Shown here piece by piece: positions 20,854-32,762 of a DNA stretch of 64,000 nucleotides; within the stretch, counting starts at the first letter, position 1; each line of letters starts with the position of its first letter. The position numbers and the translations under genes are program-made. The DNA is from Undaria pinnatifida (taxonomy: Eukaryota > Sar > Phaeophyceae > Laminariales > Alariaceae): the NCBI GenBank assembly GCA_012845835.1, contig JABAKD010000012.1, forward strand, positions 6,229,344 to 6,293,343. Reading direction: 5' to 3'. The notes beneath the pieces are model-generated. The model was not told the origin of the DNA, did not search any database, and was given only the letters and a program-made list of their open reading frames with translations.

Positions 20854-23800
20854 TTGACCAGTCTCACCTTCCCCGACGGTGCGCCACCAGAACCCCGCCT
20901 TGGGGAAGAAATCAAAAACCCCGTAGCCCAACCGCTCCTTGCGACCTCTCCGTTGGGCCGCGAAACCCTCCCCCCAGTGTTCCTTCCTTCTCCTCCCCCT
21001 CCTCCCCCCCCCCCCTCCTGTCCCTCGGCCAGCGCTTGCTGCTGGCGTCCCCTCTGTAGCCACACTGACCACTGAGCCCTCAGCTACGCCTCTCACCACC
21101 GAGGATGACGCCGTCACACCGCCGCTACCGCCTGTCACTATATCACTGGACGCCGCGCACACGCGATTCGACCTGCACCAGGTATATGACATCGAGCCAA
21201 GCTATTGTTAGTGCGTACGGGCAAAGTTGGCGATGTACTGCCTTAGGCGTGTGCGCACAGCATCCTTCCACTCTTTTCGTCTACAGAGGGTGTTGAAACG
21301 CAACATACCCTTCAGAGGCACCTATGGCACGCTTGGTTTGACAATCGTTCACCCCGTGACAGTGTCTATGAGGAGGTTCGAACTACCACTTCGTAGCGTC
21401 TTCGCCGGCACTGCCGCTGCGCCTCATGCGTCAAGTCACCTCCAAAGCAGTCAAGGTTCAGTACCCGAGGGATGAGTGTGAGGTGGTAGAGATGATTACA
21501 GCCTAAATTATACAAACTCGCTACAGCCATCCTTGTGCGAGGAACGGTGCAAGTATCCAAACGGAAGTTACGTCAACGATGACACACCTTGGCATCGACG
21601 AAGCTTCAAGAGGTCCGCTGGTCTTGCCGCTTCCGTCACCCGTCGAAGTCGTTCCGTCGCCGCCGATACTCCCGCTGCCTCCGTCTCTGCCACTGAAGGA
21701 CGGGGTGTTGCTCGACACCGACTACGGGGTACATCGTCGGGACATGCGTCACGGAAGGCCGGAGGAAAAGCAGGCGACTGCTGGTCAACGGCGGCGACAC
21801 AAGCAAGCTAGCACGATCCAACAATCTTATCCGTACAGAGAAAATTGTCGTGGACCTGGTGGGCGCCACTTCGAACTACTATAGTCTTCGGCATGAAACG
21901 CAAGCTTGACACGGTTCACGTACGCGCGCAATAGAAACTTCCATATCCAAAACTGGCCAGGCTTACCAGAATCAGAACGGGTATCGATGACAACTCTACG
22001 TGGAGGCGTACGGGAGATTACGGCATGATGAAGTCTAAAGGGAAAAATCCCTTCCATTCCTGGCGATGCTACTGCATCAGCGAATTTTTCTAACATCTCT
22101 TCTGGGACCCGAGTATAGCAACCTGCAACCAAAACCACGACAAGGGGGTATCATCAAGGATCCAGGAAAAGCGTGCACCACCCCGACTATCACCATCCTG
22201 GGCCGCGTGGTACAGCTCCTTGCACTGCACTTCCGGCCAACACCCTACCCCGGCAGCCAGGGCTGCCTCGTGTTGCACTGACGCATGCTATCAATAATAC
22301 TACTACGGAAGACCTTAGAAATTACAGTAGGAGCCACGTTATACACCAAAACCTATGTATTCCCCTGTTTTGCATAACCATATTCGGTCCTGATTACTAC
22401 GTTTCCCAGCAACAATAGTACCGTCGAGGTGCATCTACTTTTCCCACTACCCGCATCGGCAAACAAAAAAGTGAAACCCGATGAACGATGCAATATCCTA
22501 TGGCCTGAGTAAAATAATCGGAAATAAGTGTAAATCACGACGATATCGGGTACGGTCATGGACAACATGGTCCAGCTCCAACGAAAGAAGGACAAGGGAG
22601 AGAAGAAGGACAAATCACGAGCGGGCAAAGTCGACGGGCGAGGGGGCAGGAGGAGGACGAGGCGCAGAGATTGTGGGGTATGCTGTACGCCGACGATGCA
22701 GGCATCGTATCGCGATCACCAGGAGGTCTGGAAAAGATGATGACGGTGATCGTGACTGCGTGCTCGGAGTTCGGGCTTACGGCCTCCGAGGCCAAAACGG
22801 AGATTACGTGCCTGCAGACAAAATAATGCGGGGAAGCTGTCGTTCGACATCACTGCAGCCGGTCAGGTATACAACAAACGATCGAATGTTTTTCCTTGTA
22901 TGGGGCTATCAGCGCAGATAGAGAGCTCAGCGTGGAAATAACGCGGCGTCTTCAGGGCGCCTGGGCGCGCTTCCAGCGGGGTAAGATGGTAACCTATGAC
23001 CGCCCGGGTGCGTGCTTACGGCTGAACGTGCGGATGCTGAACGCCGAGGTGATTGAGGCACCACCCTAAGGATGCGTGGCATGGAGCCCGAACAAGCCTG
23101 ACTACGACATGCTGCGACAGGTTACCCACTCCATGCTTCTCTGATGCCTCGACTGGCGGAAACGGACATGCGAAGACCAAACCCTCTCGTAGGCCGACGC
23201 GCTTGCCAAGGCCGACTCCGAGAGCATAAAGGCGACAGTGCAGAAACGGAGGACGTTGTTTGCGCGGTTCGTGGCACGTATGGGGGAGGAGCGTCTGCCC
23301 CGGAAGGGGATGTTAGGGGAGCTGGATGGGGGTAAGGGCTACTCAGGGGGGCAAGAGAAGGGTGCGCCTGGAGGAAGGTACGACACAATTTGGCATGACA
23401 CTTGAAGGGCAGCAAAACAGGCTGCACAGAAGGTAGGCAGATGGTTTCGACGGGCTGAGGAGGGGGCAGAGGCATTCATGCGGAAACGGCATGACGCAGA
23501 GAGTTGCAGAGCTGCAGAGCGACACGCGAAGACCGCGGCAGCGCCACCCATCGTCGGCATCTCTACGCAGCGCGGGTGGAGCGGGGGGGGGGGGTTGGGG
23601 AGAGGGGAGGGGGGGGGGCGTCCTGCCCAAGAGACTGAAGTCTGGGTCTAGCCATCATCATCTTGACTTTTGTGTGCCTTCCCATGGCCGTAAGTAGCTA
23701 GCGTAAGGCCGCCCGGACTTCTTCGCCTCGCTGTGTTCTCCCCCCAGTGCCCTTCATGCACTTGATGCCTATGTACCCAAGCCGTTTTCAGTCGGTTTCT

Positions 23801-25860
23801 AGGATATTTTTTTATGGTGTTTGTTCCTTTCCTTTCCTTGTTTCCTCTTCTTTTATGTTTTTTCCTTTCTTTTGTTATTTTCCAATTAACTTGGGTATTT
23901 CGTGCGCATGCATATTGATAGCATTGGCTGGTTGGTTGGCTGATATCTGTTGCCCCCCCCCCCCCTGCAGGCGAGCTCGCGTATACATTCATTTACTTCA
24001 TGTAATGTATACGTGGTTGTCTTATTCCCAATTTAGTTGGCTTATATCGGAGGTGTACTTTTGTTGTTTTCTTGGTAGCGCTGTGTAGCTTACCTTACCT
24101 CGCTGCACCCCCGCTGCTGGCGAGTCTACGTAAGTTATTACATACGTACTGTTTTCCTTGCTTCCTTTTCTACTTCTCCACGTGTTTTCGTCTTTTTCTC
24201 CCTTGTTACTAGTTTGCTTTTTTTCCCCCTCGGACTTGTACATTGGTTTGGTTTCCTGGGTGGTACCCGGTTTAGTCGGTTTTACCTGCAAGTCTTGAAA
24301 CGTATGACCGAGAATGGGCCTGGCACGTACGTACGATTACTTCCGATTTCATTTTTACATTTTTTGGCGAATGCATGACTTGTTTCAACTATGAGATATA
24401 CGTGCATCAGTTTGAGTTCGTTTTATTTTTTCCCCGGGATATTCTTCCGCTGCAGAATGACTGGAGCCTGTCCTGTGACCACGGACTTGATCATGCGAGT
24501 TAATGTAAGGACAACAACAACAACAACAACAGCAGCAGCATTTAGTTGAGGAGCCCCGCCAGTAAGAAAAGTATGGAAAAAAAGAGGTACTGTATCCCTA
24601 TCGTGGTACGCGTCTAATCCCCGCTTGTATTCCACCATGCTTCCCCGTGAAGGCCGATTATGGCCAGGCAGTGTCGGTAGCAAGACTGTGGTGAAAGCTG
24701 GCGATGCTGGCGATGCAGGCCAACCTCGCCGAAGTGCTATTATCCGACAACGAATAGCGTCGACGTATCAACGGTGGCCAATGCAAACAAACACCAGACC
24801 GAATGGGCATTGATGACCGACGAAGATATTGTCACCAACGCCTATTAATAGCGGCTTTAGAAGCCGGGTATCCGCCATAACCGCAGAACGACCCAATAGC
24901 GTTCTTGCTTTTCAACACCGTTAACAAGCAGGAGAGCGGACAAGCTACACACCCTACGCACGGTAGATCCAGGATTCCAGCTGCCTGCTACAGAATGGTG
25001 TTGATCGAATAATCTCAACACAATACTCCACCCTGGAGTATGGTATCATGAAACGACCCATCATATTCAGCCCTTAGACACGACATGAGCTGATTTAGGA
25101 CTATTGCTGTATAACACGCATGAAAGACACACCCTTACATTAACTTCCGAGTCCATGTTCTCCAAAACGAGGGGGAAACACGCAATGAAAGCGGTCGTTT
25201 TGAAAATACTTCGTCGAGATTTGTCCGTAGACGCATCGATCGGCGATTTCACTCTCCCCGTTGCCGAGAATAATCTCCTTGGAATTTTGTCCGAGGGGGT
25301 GTGTTATCTTGCGGGTTATACGGTACTAGGCGGCGACGGAAGTAGACTGCATGTAACGCCGACGAGCCAGGAAAAGATAGGTCAAGGTCACACTTTCCAA
25401 AGGAGAAAAATGGACCAGGCATAGGTACATAAGAGTATTATTATGCTGTACACCCGGGGAGGCCTTACCTCTGGTCATTTCTGTAACCAGCATTCGGCAA
25501 GCCATACCCTTGGGAACGATATAAAAATCACATTGGAATTTTAGTACCAGTTCAAACGCGAAGTGTTTCAGCAGAGCATGACGTAGAAGTCACCACCATC
25601 TCCGTCACACACTCTCGTATGCACCCAGGAAGCTTCGGCCAGTGTACTCCATGTATAGCTCAGATACCGGTAGTTGCAGTAGTATAGAGTTTTCTTGAAT
25701 ATCCACATCATAGCACCAGCAAGACACACTAACTCCACTACGACAACAGGAGTTCAATCCGCGCAGAACAGCAGTACCGAGAACGACAACCACGCTCCAA
25801 GCAAAGGTGCAGGGCATGTCCGAACAAATAACGATCGACTCTCACGATAAGTCACGCAAT
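20854..25860 (+). pseudogene. Block P1 of unit A: decayed Pro-rich gene split by a LINE
   Basis: Recognisable pieces in order: an exon-like segment reading GAPPEPRLGEEIKNPVAQP then a Pro run and acidic/Thr-rich tail (20,860-21,185) that meets a GTATATGA donor-like site; a segment with DSVYEEVRTT and CASCVKSPPK (about 21,355-21,450, across a frame change); a segment with PSPVEVVPSPPILPLPPS and YGVHR (about 21,620-21,745); and a segment with LIRTEKIVVDLVGATSNY (about 21,828-21,880). Homology to P0 resumes after the LINE at about 24,690 and runs on to about 25,850. P2 and P0 carry the same pieces. Stops and frame changes are present, so the copy is not an intact gene. The function of the ancestor is unknown. 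Confidence 0.6.
22540..24545 (+). mobile_element. Non-LTR retrotransposon 3' fragment, unit A
   Basis: This is a 5'-truncated LINE-type element. It opens with a charged linker, then the reverse transcriptase catalytic motif YADD at 22,686-22,697 (context GMLYADDAGIVSRS), the thumb-side region and a C-terminal part with KRRTLFARFVARMGEERLP. A T-rich 3' untranslated region of about 0.9 kb ends in a (CAA)n(CAG)n tail at about 24,512-24,540. The frame is broken by a +1 shift after TCLQTK (shared by all four copies), by TAA at 23,067 and TAG at 23,190, and by an 8-bp loss near 23,362. Inactive. It interrupts block P1. Confidence 0.85.
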
Positions 25861-28430
25861 GTAGAGCAGTCTCACCGTCGCCGGGGAGGCGCCACCAGAA
25901 GTTGTCCTCGGCGAAGTAAGTAAGAAGCCGGACGCCCAACTTGTTTTGGCGCCCTGTCCGTTACGCCCCGAAAACCCGCTTCCACAGTTTCCTCTTTCTC
26001 CTCCTCTTCCCTCCCCTCGCCCCTCCACTCCCCGTGGTCCCCGATCAGCACAATCCGCGACAGCACCGCCCGAAGCCGCGCTGGCCGCTGAGACCCCAGC
26101 CGCGCTTCTCCCCAATGAGAACGAACCCTCTCCACAGCCGCCATCTACTCCAACCTTAGCGGGCGCTGACGACAGGTGCGTCGACCTGCACGTGGTATCG
26201 GGACATTCTGCTGTCAACGCGTACGGGCGCAGATATTTGGCGACGTGTTGCTCATGTTGCATTCGCACAGCATACCTTCTCTACAAGTTAAGCGTTAACA
26301 GATCCGTCCGAAACACGGACGACACGATTGAACCGACGACCGTTCACTCCGATGGCCGCGTGTATGAGAAGGTTTGAACGACCGCTAGCGACGTTATCAT
26401 CACTACGCCTGCGCCTCATGCGTTAGACCGAGGCCAATCCGGTCAACATTATGTACATGAAGGATAAGTTGCAACGTTGTAGAGATGCATACAGACGGCC
26501 AAAAACAGTCATACCCGCTACACCTGCCCTTGTGCAAGGTGTAAGCACCCCCCAACCGAAGCTACGTCAGCATTTACCTGGCTGTCGGCGACGAGCCAAG
26601 GAGCTTGTCAGTCTTGACGTTTCCGTCACCCACCGAGCTAATCCCGTCGCCACCGACACCTCCGCTCCCCCCGCCACTACTACCGAATGGCGCGGTGTTA
26701 CCTGACACGGGCTATGGAGCACATCATCGGGGCACACGTTACGGGAGGCCGGAAAAAGACAACAGGCGACTGCTGGTCAGCGGCGTTGGCACAAGGACGC
26801 TAGCACATTCCAATAGTCTTATCCGTATTGAGAAACTGAAATTGTTGTCGCCCTAGTGGGTGCCAGCTCGAACCAGTCCTCGGCACGGGACAGAACCTCG
26901 GCACGTTTGACGCACGAGTGGAACGGTACGGTAACGAGCCAGGATAACTACCGGTAAGCTGAAGACACAGCCATGGAGAAGGAGCAGTCACGAAGCGGAC
27001 GGGGTACGATAATGGAGTCCTGCGTTTTACATACATGCAGGTGTAATTTGTACTACTGTTGCCTGACGATCTCAAGAACAAATGCCCTGGGGAACGAAGT
27101 GCAAGTCAACTGTGAGCTTTACCCACCGACCTAAACGCGAAGAGGAAGGCGTTTGTCTCTGAAAAACGCCTGATGTAGACGTCACTCCCATCTCCTCAAC
27201 ACACTATCCCGCATCCAGGAAGCTTCAACCGGTATACTCTATACCAGTATAAGGAGCATCTTGCATCGCCTGATCGATTGATGTTCGACCTGATCATGCA
27301 TATCCGGGTCGCACAGCTCCAGGCACCCGCGAAAGAGTGCACCTCACGTGGCAAGTCTTGTCCAACGATTGGACACCTCAGCCAGTTGACGAACATCCTA
27401 CAGGCCATATTGTTTTCGACAGAGGGCGTACTAATACGAGGTTGGGCAACCTAATGCGACAGCCAACAGCAGCGCAGGCGCAGAGCGTAGACAGCGACAG
27501 CACACATGCACACATGCGGAGGAGAGTCGATTCCCTCCTTCCCAAAGAGCAATCCCTGGGAAGCATGAAACTGCTATATTTGACGTCCAAATTTCGAATG
27601 AAAAACCATGACACCCTCGAAAGGAAATCGTGTTACAGGTTACAGCGCTACACAGCGGCGTCTTGGCATCATGCCATACCACTGCGAACCTGAGGTGTGC
27701 CTATGAGGGTCCGTGGTTCTCAAGCAGTGTACACGACCACCAACAATCCCACCACGGCCTGTAATGATGTACCAGGTAGTTTTGGGACGATCAGACAGAC
27801 GTTCTCTTGAGGAATGAGTTGGTGAAAGGTTCGACGACGGTCCCCCGGAAATGCCGCCCGAAGCCGCTAGCCTCGTAACGGCCCGACGGAGGGAAAAATA
27901 TGCACATTATATGCGTAAATATACTCAAAACGTGCGCCTGTTTGCTGCTCTTTTTACCGTCTGTTACGTAGGCATGAACGTGTGAAGAAACATGGCAAAA
28001 GGGTGCCTCAGCAGTTTTCTTTCGTCTACGGCGACAAATGCTCGCTCAAAGAAAACGCCTGCGGCGAAACGAATCAATTATGTTTCCTGCTCCTTCGGCA
28101 ACAATACACGCGCACATTTGTTTTCGCCTACGAAGAAAAAAATGAAACACGTGCGGAGTTCATAAACAAATTTGCGGCGTTCGGCTTCCTAACAACTTTG
28201 CTGAGAAGTGTCGTCAGTCGACGGGTATTTTCGGGAGGGGTACTGTTAGTTCGTCTGCAGAAAAAAAAAGGTGGCCGAAACAAAGGGGGGAAAGTGTGGC
28301 CATAAGCGGTACACTCCAGGAGTTCAATATAATTAATGGTACATAGCAGAATCCCCCCCCCCCCCCCCCTCGCCCAAAGTGGCCAGAAAAGGGGCACGTA
28401 CGTACGTGTTCGTTTGCACCTCACTTTACT
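25861..28430 (+). pseudogene. Block P2 of unit A: diverged paralogue of P1
   Basis: The equivalent of the first P1 exon reads EAPPEVVLGEVSKKPDAQL and continues into a Pro-rich stretch (25,888-26,150). The VYE segment lies near 26,340-26,370 (VHSDGRVYEKV, then a stop), and the PSPTELIPSPPTPPLPPPLL/YGAHHRG segment at 26,625-26,735. The shared marker GGAGGCCGGA followed by CGACTGCTGGTCA occurs at 26,740-26,780. The 3' part (about 27,170-27,330) matches P1 near 25,575-25,700, and minus-strand frames there end at the same place in both. It is decayed; the inverted copy at 17,863-19,514 derives from this block. Confidence 0.6.
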
Positions 28431-29500
28431 GTAAAAAATCATTCCTGTGCTCGATATTCGAGTGGAATATCGCTGGCAAGTGGTAGCACAGGCCTGCGCT
28501 GGTAGTGGTCAAACTACTTTTTGGCGTTTGGAACTCAAAGAATACGTTTCATATTGAAAGTAGCCCCTTGTGGACAAGGAAGGTAAGAGAAGGTAGAAAC
28601 GGGAGGAAGAAAACAGGAGGACATGGTGTAAAGGAGATACGAGACCAGGAGCTGTAGGGATGTGTAAGAGTATCCAACGCCTGACGTGCTCGAGACTCGT
28701 TCAGGAAATAGAGAGGTGTTCTTGATTATCATTGCCGGAGACCCGTGTCAGAGGTAGAAGTACGTGTCGCGAAGTGAAGAAGCAGTCCTGCCGACGACGC
28801 CACTTGCAAAGGAGATACAACACCAGGTAGGGATGCAGGAGTATCCAACGCTCGACGTGCTCAAGACTCGTCAAGGTGATTATGACGTTGTTCTAACTTA
28901 TCTGTGACACCCTGATACTTTTTGGTGGCGTGACCATAATCTAGTTCAACCGTATAACTTTATCTAGCACTGTGGAAGAGACGTGCTTGGAAAAAACAAC
29001 TATCTCATGTTCGTAGCACCTAAGTGACACAAAAAATAAATCATAACATAGTTAGGCTAGAGATTGGAGGCCTATTTTGACCCAAAAAAACGGCAGGCTA
29101 TTCGGATCGACCAGCCAAAAAAGATTAAAAATTCTGAAAAAGTAAAACTACCGCCATGCCCCTAACTTCTTGGTTTTAGTGGAGGTGCACAGAGAACTTG
29201 TTTTGTGGTTTATCTCGGAGCTGGAGATGATTTCAATACTGACATCATACAGACACCTCACACAGGCACATGCCGTTGGGATGGCGTCTTTTTTTTAGCA
29301 AAGGAGTACAAATTCACGTTTTTATAGACGGAAAGGTGCGGAAAAACATGCTTTCCTGTGGTTTCTGCCTCTTGCTTACATGACGTTCTTTAAGTAGTGC
29401 CAAATATAACGCCATGCCCTGCATTGGGATGTGCACTATACAGCAAAACAAACCCCGCTCGAATGGAGGTAGTATCCGTAGAGAAAAAGCGAACGGAAAA
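28305..29500. other. Unit A non-coding stretch with a poly-C run and a short direct repeat
   Basis: A C run lies near 28,352. A module of about 75 bp (AAAGGAGATAC...GTATCCAACGC...GACGTGCTC) occurs at about 28,630 and again at about 28,808. A 65-codon minus-strand frame (28,535-28,732) persists in A, B and C but has no recognisable features. The remainder (28,900-29,500) shows nothing identifiable. Confidence 0.55.
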
Positions 29501-29589
29501 TCGGCCCTTCAGTCACTTTTTGGGGCACCACGACAATCGATTTCGTGATGGTAATTCGAAAAAACCAGAAAGAACCTCGAGAAAGGGCA

Positions 29590-30218
29590 AACGAAAAAAA
29601 TTGTCCAGGTGAACTGGGGGGCATATCTGCAGCGCACGGTGTCGACACGCGGCTCGCTGCTGCTGCTGCTCCTTCCGCGCTCAGGATGGGCAGGAGGAAT
29701 ATGATGATAACGAACACAAGTTCCACGACACTAGCAGCAGCAGTATTTGAAGCAAGGCTGGTTCATCGATACCTGGCACGAATCTGGACAGGATTGTAAC
29801 GATTGTTTGGTTATCATATTTACATATCAACGATTCTTACATTTCCGGCCAAATATGATTTCTCGATACAAATTGTAGGTGATTTTATCTTGTGCCGCTC
29901 TGCAACTTCGCACGACAATCGTGTGTCGACCCGAACTTTGCTGCTGCTGCTGCTGGGGGGAAGACATACTGATACCGAACACGACAAGATTCGTGACCAG
30001 TCGGTGGCATTTGCAGCAGCAGCAACAGAAGGCAGGGGCAGGATGGTTTGTAGAAGCGTTGGTTCATTGATACCTGGTATGATACGAGTATGATACGAGT
30101 TCAAATGTTAGGTCTAGACTAATTTTGCATGTTTTGTCTGGTTTCTCGATACCAGGTAGGTGATTTCGTGTTTTTCCTCAACGCTATTTTGCACGATAAG
30201 AGTGTGTTGACCCGCGCG

Positions 30219-30249
<31 letters not shown>

Positions 30250-30400
30250 ACGGGCGGAAACACACGGATAACAAACAAGATTCGCGCTTCGGCGGCCGCA
30301 GTTGCCGCAGCAGCAGCAGCAGGCCGCGTAAGTAGGATTTGTAGCAGGGCTTATTGACACCTGATATGATAGGAGTATGATACGAGTATGACACACGTGT
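29590..30400. repeat. Three tandem CTG...CAG modules, unit A
   Basis: There are three diverged copies of a module of about 280 bp (TTTCTCGATAC at 29,859 and 30,141 marks two starts). Each has a CTG tract followed about 60 bp later by a CAG tract: 29,656-29,670 with 29,733-29,743, 29,938-29,955 with 30,013-30,026, and 30,220-30,249 with 30,306-30,322. Each pair can fold into a hairpin. The third CTG tract has 10 units here. Modules end in GATACCTGG/GATATGATA-type sequence. Confidence 0.8.
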
Positions 30401-30707
30401 CTACACAGACCCCAGAAGCGCTATCAAGTGGTCCTCCTTCCACTGATGCCAACTACCTACACGAGAGGACCCATGGAACAAGGAGTTGTCAACTCCGCAG
30501 TCACGGAGATGTGCAGGATGTGCAACACGCGGCCGAGGCGATGGCTGTGGATGGGAACATCTTGTACCGCAGCAGCAGGATGAGCAGCAGCAGCCGGGTC
30601 ATCAGCAGCAGCAGCCGCACCAAGATCAGCAAATCCACCTTCAACCAGGCCCGGTAGGGGCTGCACTTGCGGGCTGTCTGCCATCGAGGCCGAGGGTCCA
30701 CCAGTGA
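30388..30707 (+). CDS. Possible small Ser/Gln-rich frame, unit A
   Basis: An ATG frame of 89 codons begins in the repeat end and passes through CAGCAG-rich sequence. A second plus frame (30,486-30,707) reads QQQ-rich and a minus frame Ala-rich. All three remain open in unit B (about 45,979-46,298), so openness has no discriminating value. No function is suggested. Confidence 0.15.
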
Positions 30708-30964
30708 ATCCCCCTCACGCTCACGCGCTCGTTTGTTTGCTGCTGCTCAAGCACTCGTCGTGGTGTTCCGGGCGAGAACGATACCAAATTCACGTACTTT
30801 GCGTGCGCTGCTGCGCCCTTTTTCAGCCAGACGCTGCAGCTCCTCTACAATTAACACTCTTATTATCACATTATGCGTGATACCACACATGAAATGTTCT
30901 TTTTTGTGACGTGTTCATTCTTTCCCCAGCGCTGATTGGTAATTTTTTTCAAGATTCATTTTCT

Positions 30965-31793
30965 TCAGCTAACGACCGCAGACATTTTTTGGGACTTTTT
31001 TACGTCTAAAAATATTTCAGTCCCTAGCCTAATAGTACAATCAAGGAAGGCATTATTCACCAATATTCCTGAGAATATTAGTGCATCATACCTGAATTGA
31101 CTGTGAGGGGAAACATTGAAAACCCAAATGTCCCTCGCCATTTGGTTGGGAGATACAAAATAATACATTATCAAAATCTAAGATGAAACCCTAACTTCTT
31201 TATTTCTCAACATAGAACCAACCTCAAGATTGTTAAATGTATCTACTTATCAACAGAACCAACCTCACGCTTGCAAAATTCAATAATAAGTAACATTATG
31301 ACTGGTCTCCCAACTTATCTGCCTCTTCCTGTCTAGTACGTATACATGAAATATAGCCTTGAAACGGATGAACTAATCTCTTTGTATTTCCGTTTCGTAC
31401 ACAGGTACTTCAATCAAGATCATGGAAAAATAACTATACAAAAAATAAGCAATGCACTTGTACATTCATTCGGTATCGGTTCCTTGCTTCAACCTTTGTT
31501 GTGTGCGGAATCAAGGCTTTGAGCTCAGCCTTTTGTGCTATAGTACCGTCCGGTAATGACTGAGCGGAACCACAGAGCCTTAGTGACATGTTCAAGTGCA
31601 TTGCTAAGCTGTTCATGTGGTGAAAAACTGAAAGACTTCCTTCATCTGCGGCAAACATACAGGTGAACATTTGGTGATGAAGAAGTTTAGTATACGAGTG
31701 AATAAAACTGAAAAGAAGTGAGGTCCAAGAAAACGAGAATGACATGTCATCATGGACGGGATACAAGCATCCATATTGGAGCGACCATACCAA
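30965..31793 (-). CDS. Candidate spliced minus-strand gene, unknown product, unit A
   Basis: An acceptor-like TTCTTTTCAG (minus strand, ending at about 31,709) opens a frame to 31,434 that reads like protein: LHHQMFTCMFAADEGSL, then a helical NSLAMHLNMSLRL and KAELKALIPHTTKVEARNRY. A second acceptor-like CCCCTCACAG (ending at about 31,101) opens a frame to 30,965 reading DALIFSGILVNNAFLDCTIR. An intron would join them, but I cannot fix the donor. Both frames persist in unit B with scattered substitutions, several of them amino-acid changing. I do not recognise the family. Confidence 0.35.
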
Positions 31794-31975
31794 GTCAGGA
31801 AGGATGGGACGGACTGGATATACACGGCAGTGTAGATGGACTGGATATCACGGCTGCTGTGCACTGCCTATACAAGGGAAGTACCATGGGTATACCACAG
31901 CTTGCCGATGATGTTCACTATAATCCATGCTCCAACGCGTTGATTTACCATGATAAGTACGACGTGTACTTCTAA
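31761..31975 (+). CDS. Short conserved plus-strand frame, unit A
   Basis: From the ATG this frame reads GLDIHGSVDGLDITAAVHCL and continues through DDVHYNPC to a stop at 31,975. The translation is identical in unit B (47,351-47,565), and the single base difference I see within the ATG-initiated part is synonymous. The number of differences is too small to argue constraint. No family recognised. It is antisense to the start of the minus-strand candidate. Confidence 0.2.
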
Positions 31976-32538
31976 TTCACCGATTCTTTATATATATATA
32001 TGACCTGACTCAGTAACCTAAAGAAAATGACAACGATAGTACCCAATGAGAAGAGAACACGGTGGTGCTTTAGCTTGCCATGTTTTTTTTGTTGACACCA
32101 CATCACATTGCGTCACATCACAATAGTGGGTGGACGAAAATAACGACAGCGGGGCGTCGTGTGCTGAACACGGAAGCTTCAACCAAGAGACCGCGGGAAG
32201 CTAATGCATCAATTTGGAGCGACACTACTTGCAGAATATTCAATCCTCGTGATAGTCACGAGGAGAAGAAGAGTAGCGGGCTTCGACTAACACCAACAAC
32301 CTTCACCAATCATTGTGGGCCTAGCGAGTCTCTACTCCACGATGGCGCAAAAACAACAGGGGCTGCTTTCTCATCGCGTGCCTGTTTTTCCATGCCCGTG
32401 CCCCGCCCGACCACCGTATCTTCCAAAAATAACAAAAAAATAATGCTAACAAAGGAGATCCATCTTACCATACCTTTTTGAGTTCCAACCATTTCGGGAC
32501 GCACACACACCAACGCCCCAAAAGAGAAAAGCAATATT

Positions 32539-32564
32539 GTTGGGCTGGGTTGGGTTGGGTTGGG
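32539..32564 (+). repeat. Short TTGGG repeat
   Basis: About four tandem TTGGG or TGGGC/T units are present here and in unit B near 48,127-48,152. They are telomere-like only in a loose sense and too short to interpret. Confidence 0.6.
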
Positions 32565-32762
32565 ATTGCCCGCGTCCCACCAGCTTACACAGTTGACGAC
32601 AGTTACAAATATCCACCACCGCGAGCTCCTGGAAAGAGCTACATCATCCTGATCGGTCGGCTTTCGTGCATACACATTTGAGGATGACTGCTGCGTCGGG
32701 AGCTCACTTTTGTAGGAGTTACCCTTTCCCCACTGCGCGCTCTAGATCTGTCGGACCGCAGA

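Noticed and set aside
22353-23630. Minus-strand frames opposite the LINE
   Set aside because: They are shadows of GC-rich reverse transcriptase sequence. The YADD motif and C-terminal motifs fix the plus strand as the coding strand.
28352-28372. Poly-C runs in the array units as functional elements
   Set aside because: Lengths differ between units and similar runs occur elsewhere in the window. They look like ordinary unstable homopolymers and may include sequencing error.
32080-32481. 133-codon plus-strand frame retained in units A and B
   Set aside because: All residue differences that I see between copies are amino-acid changing, there is no motif, and a minus-strand frame overlaps it.
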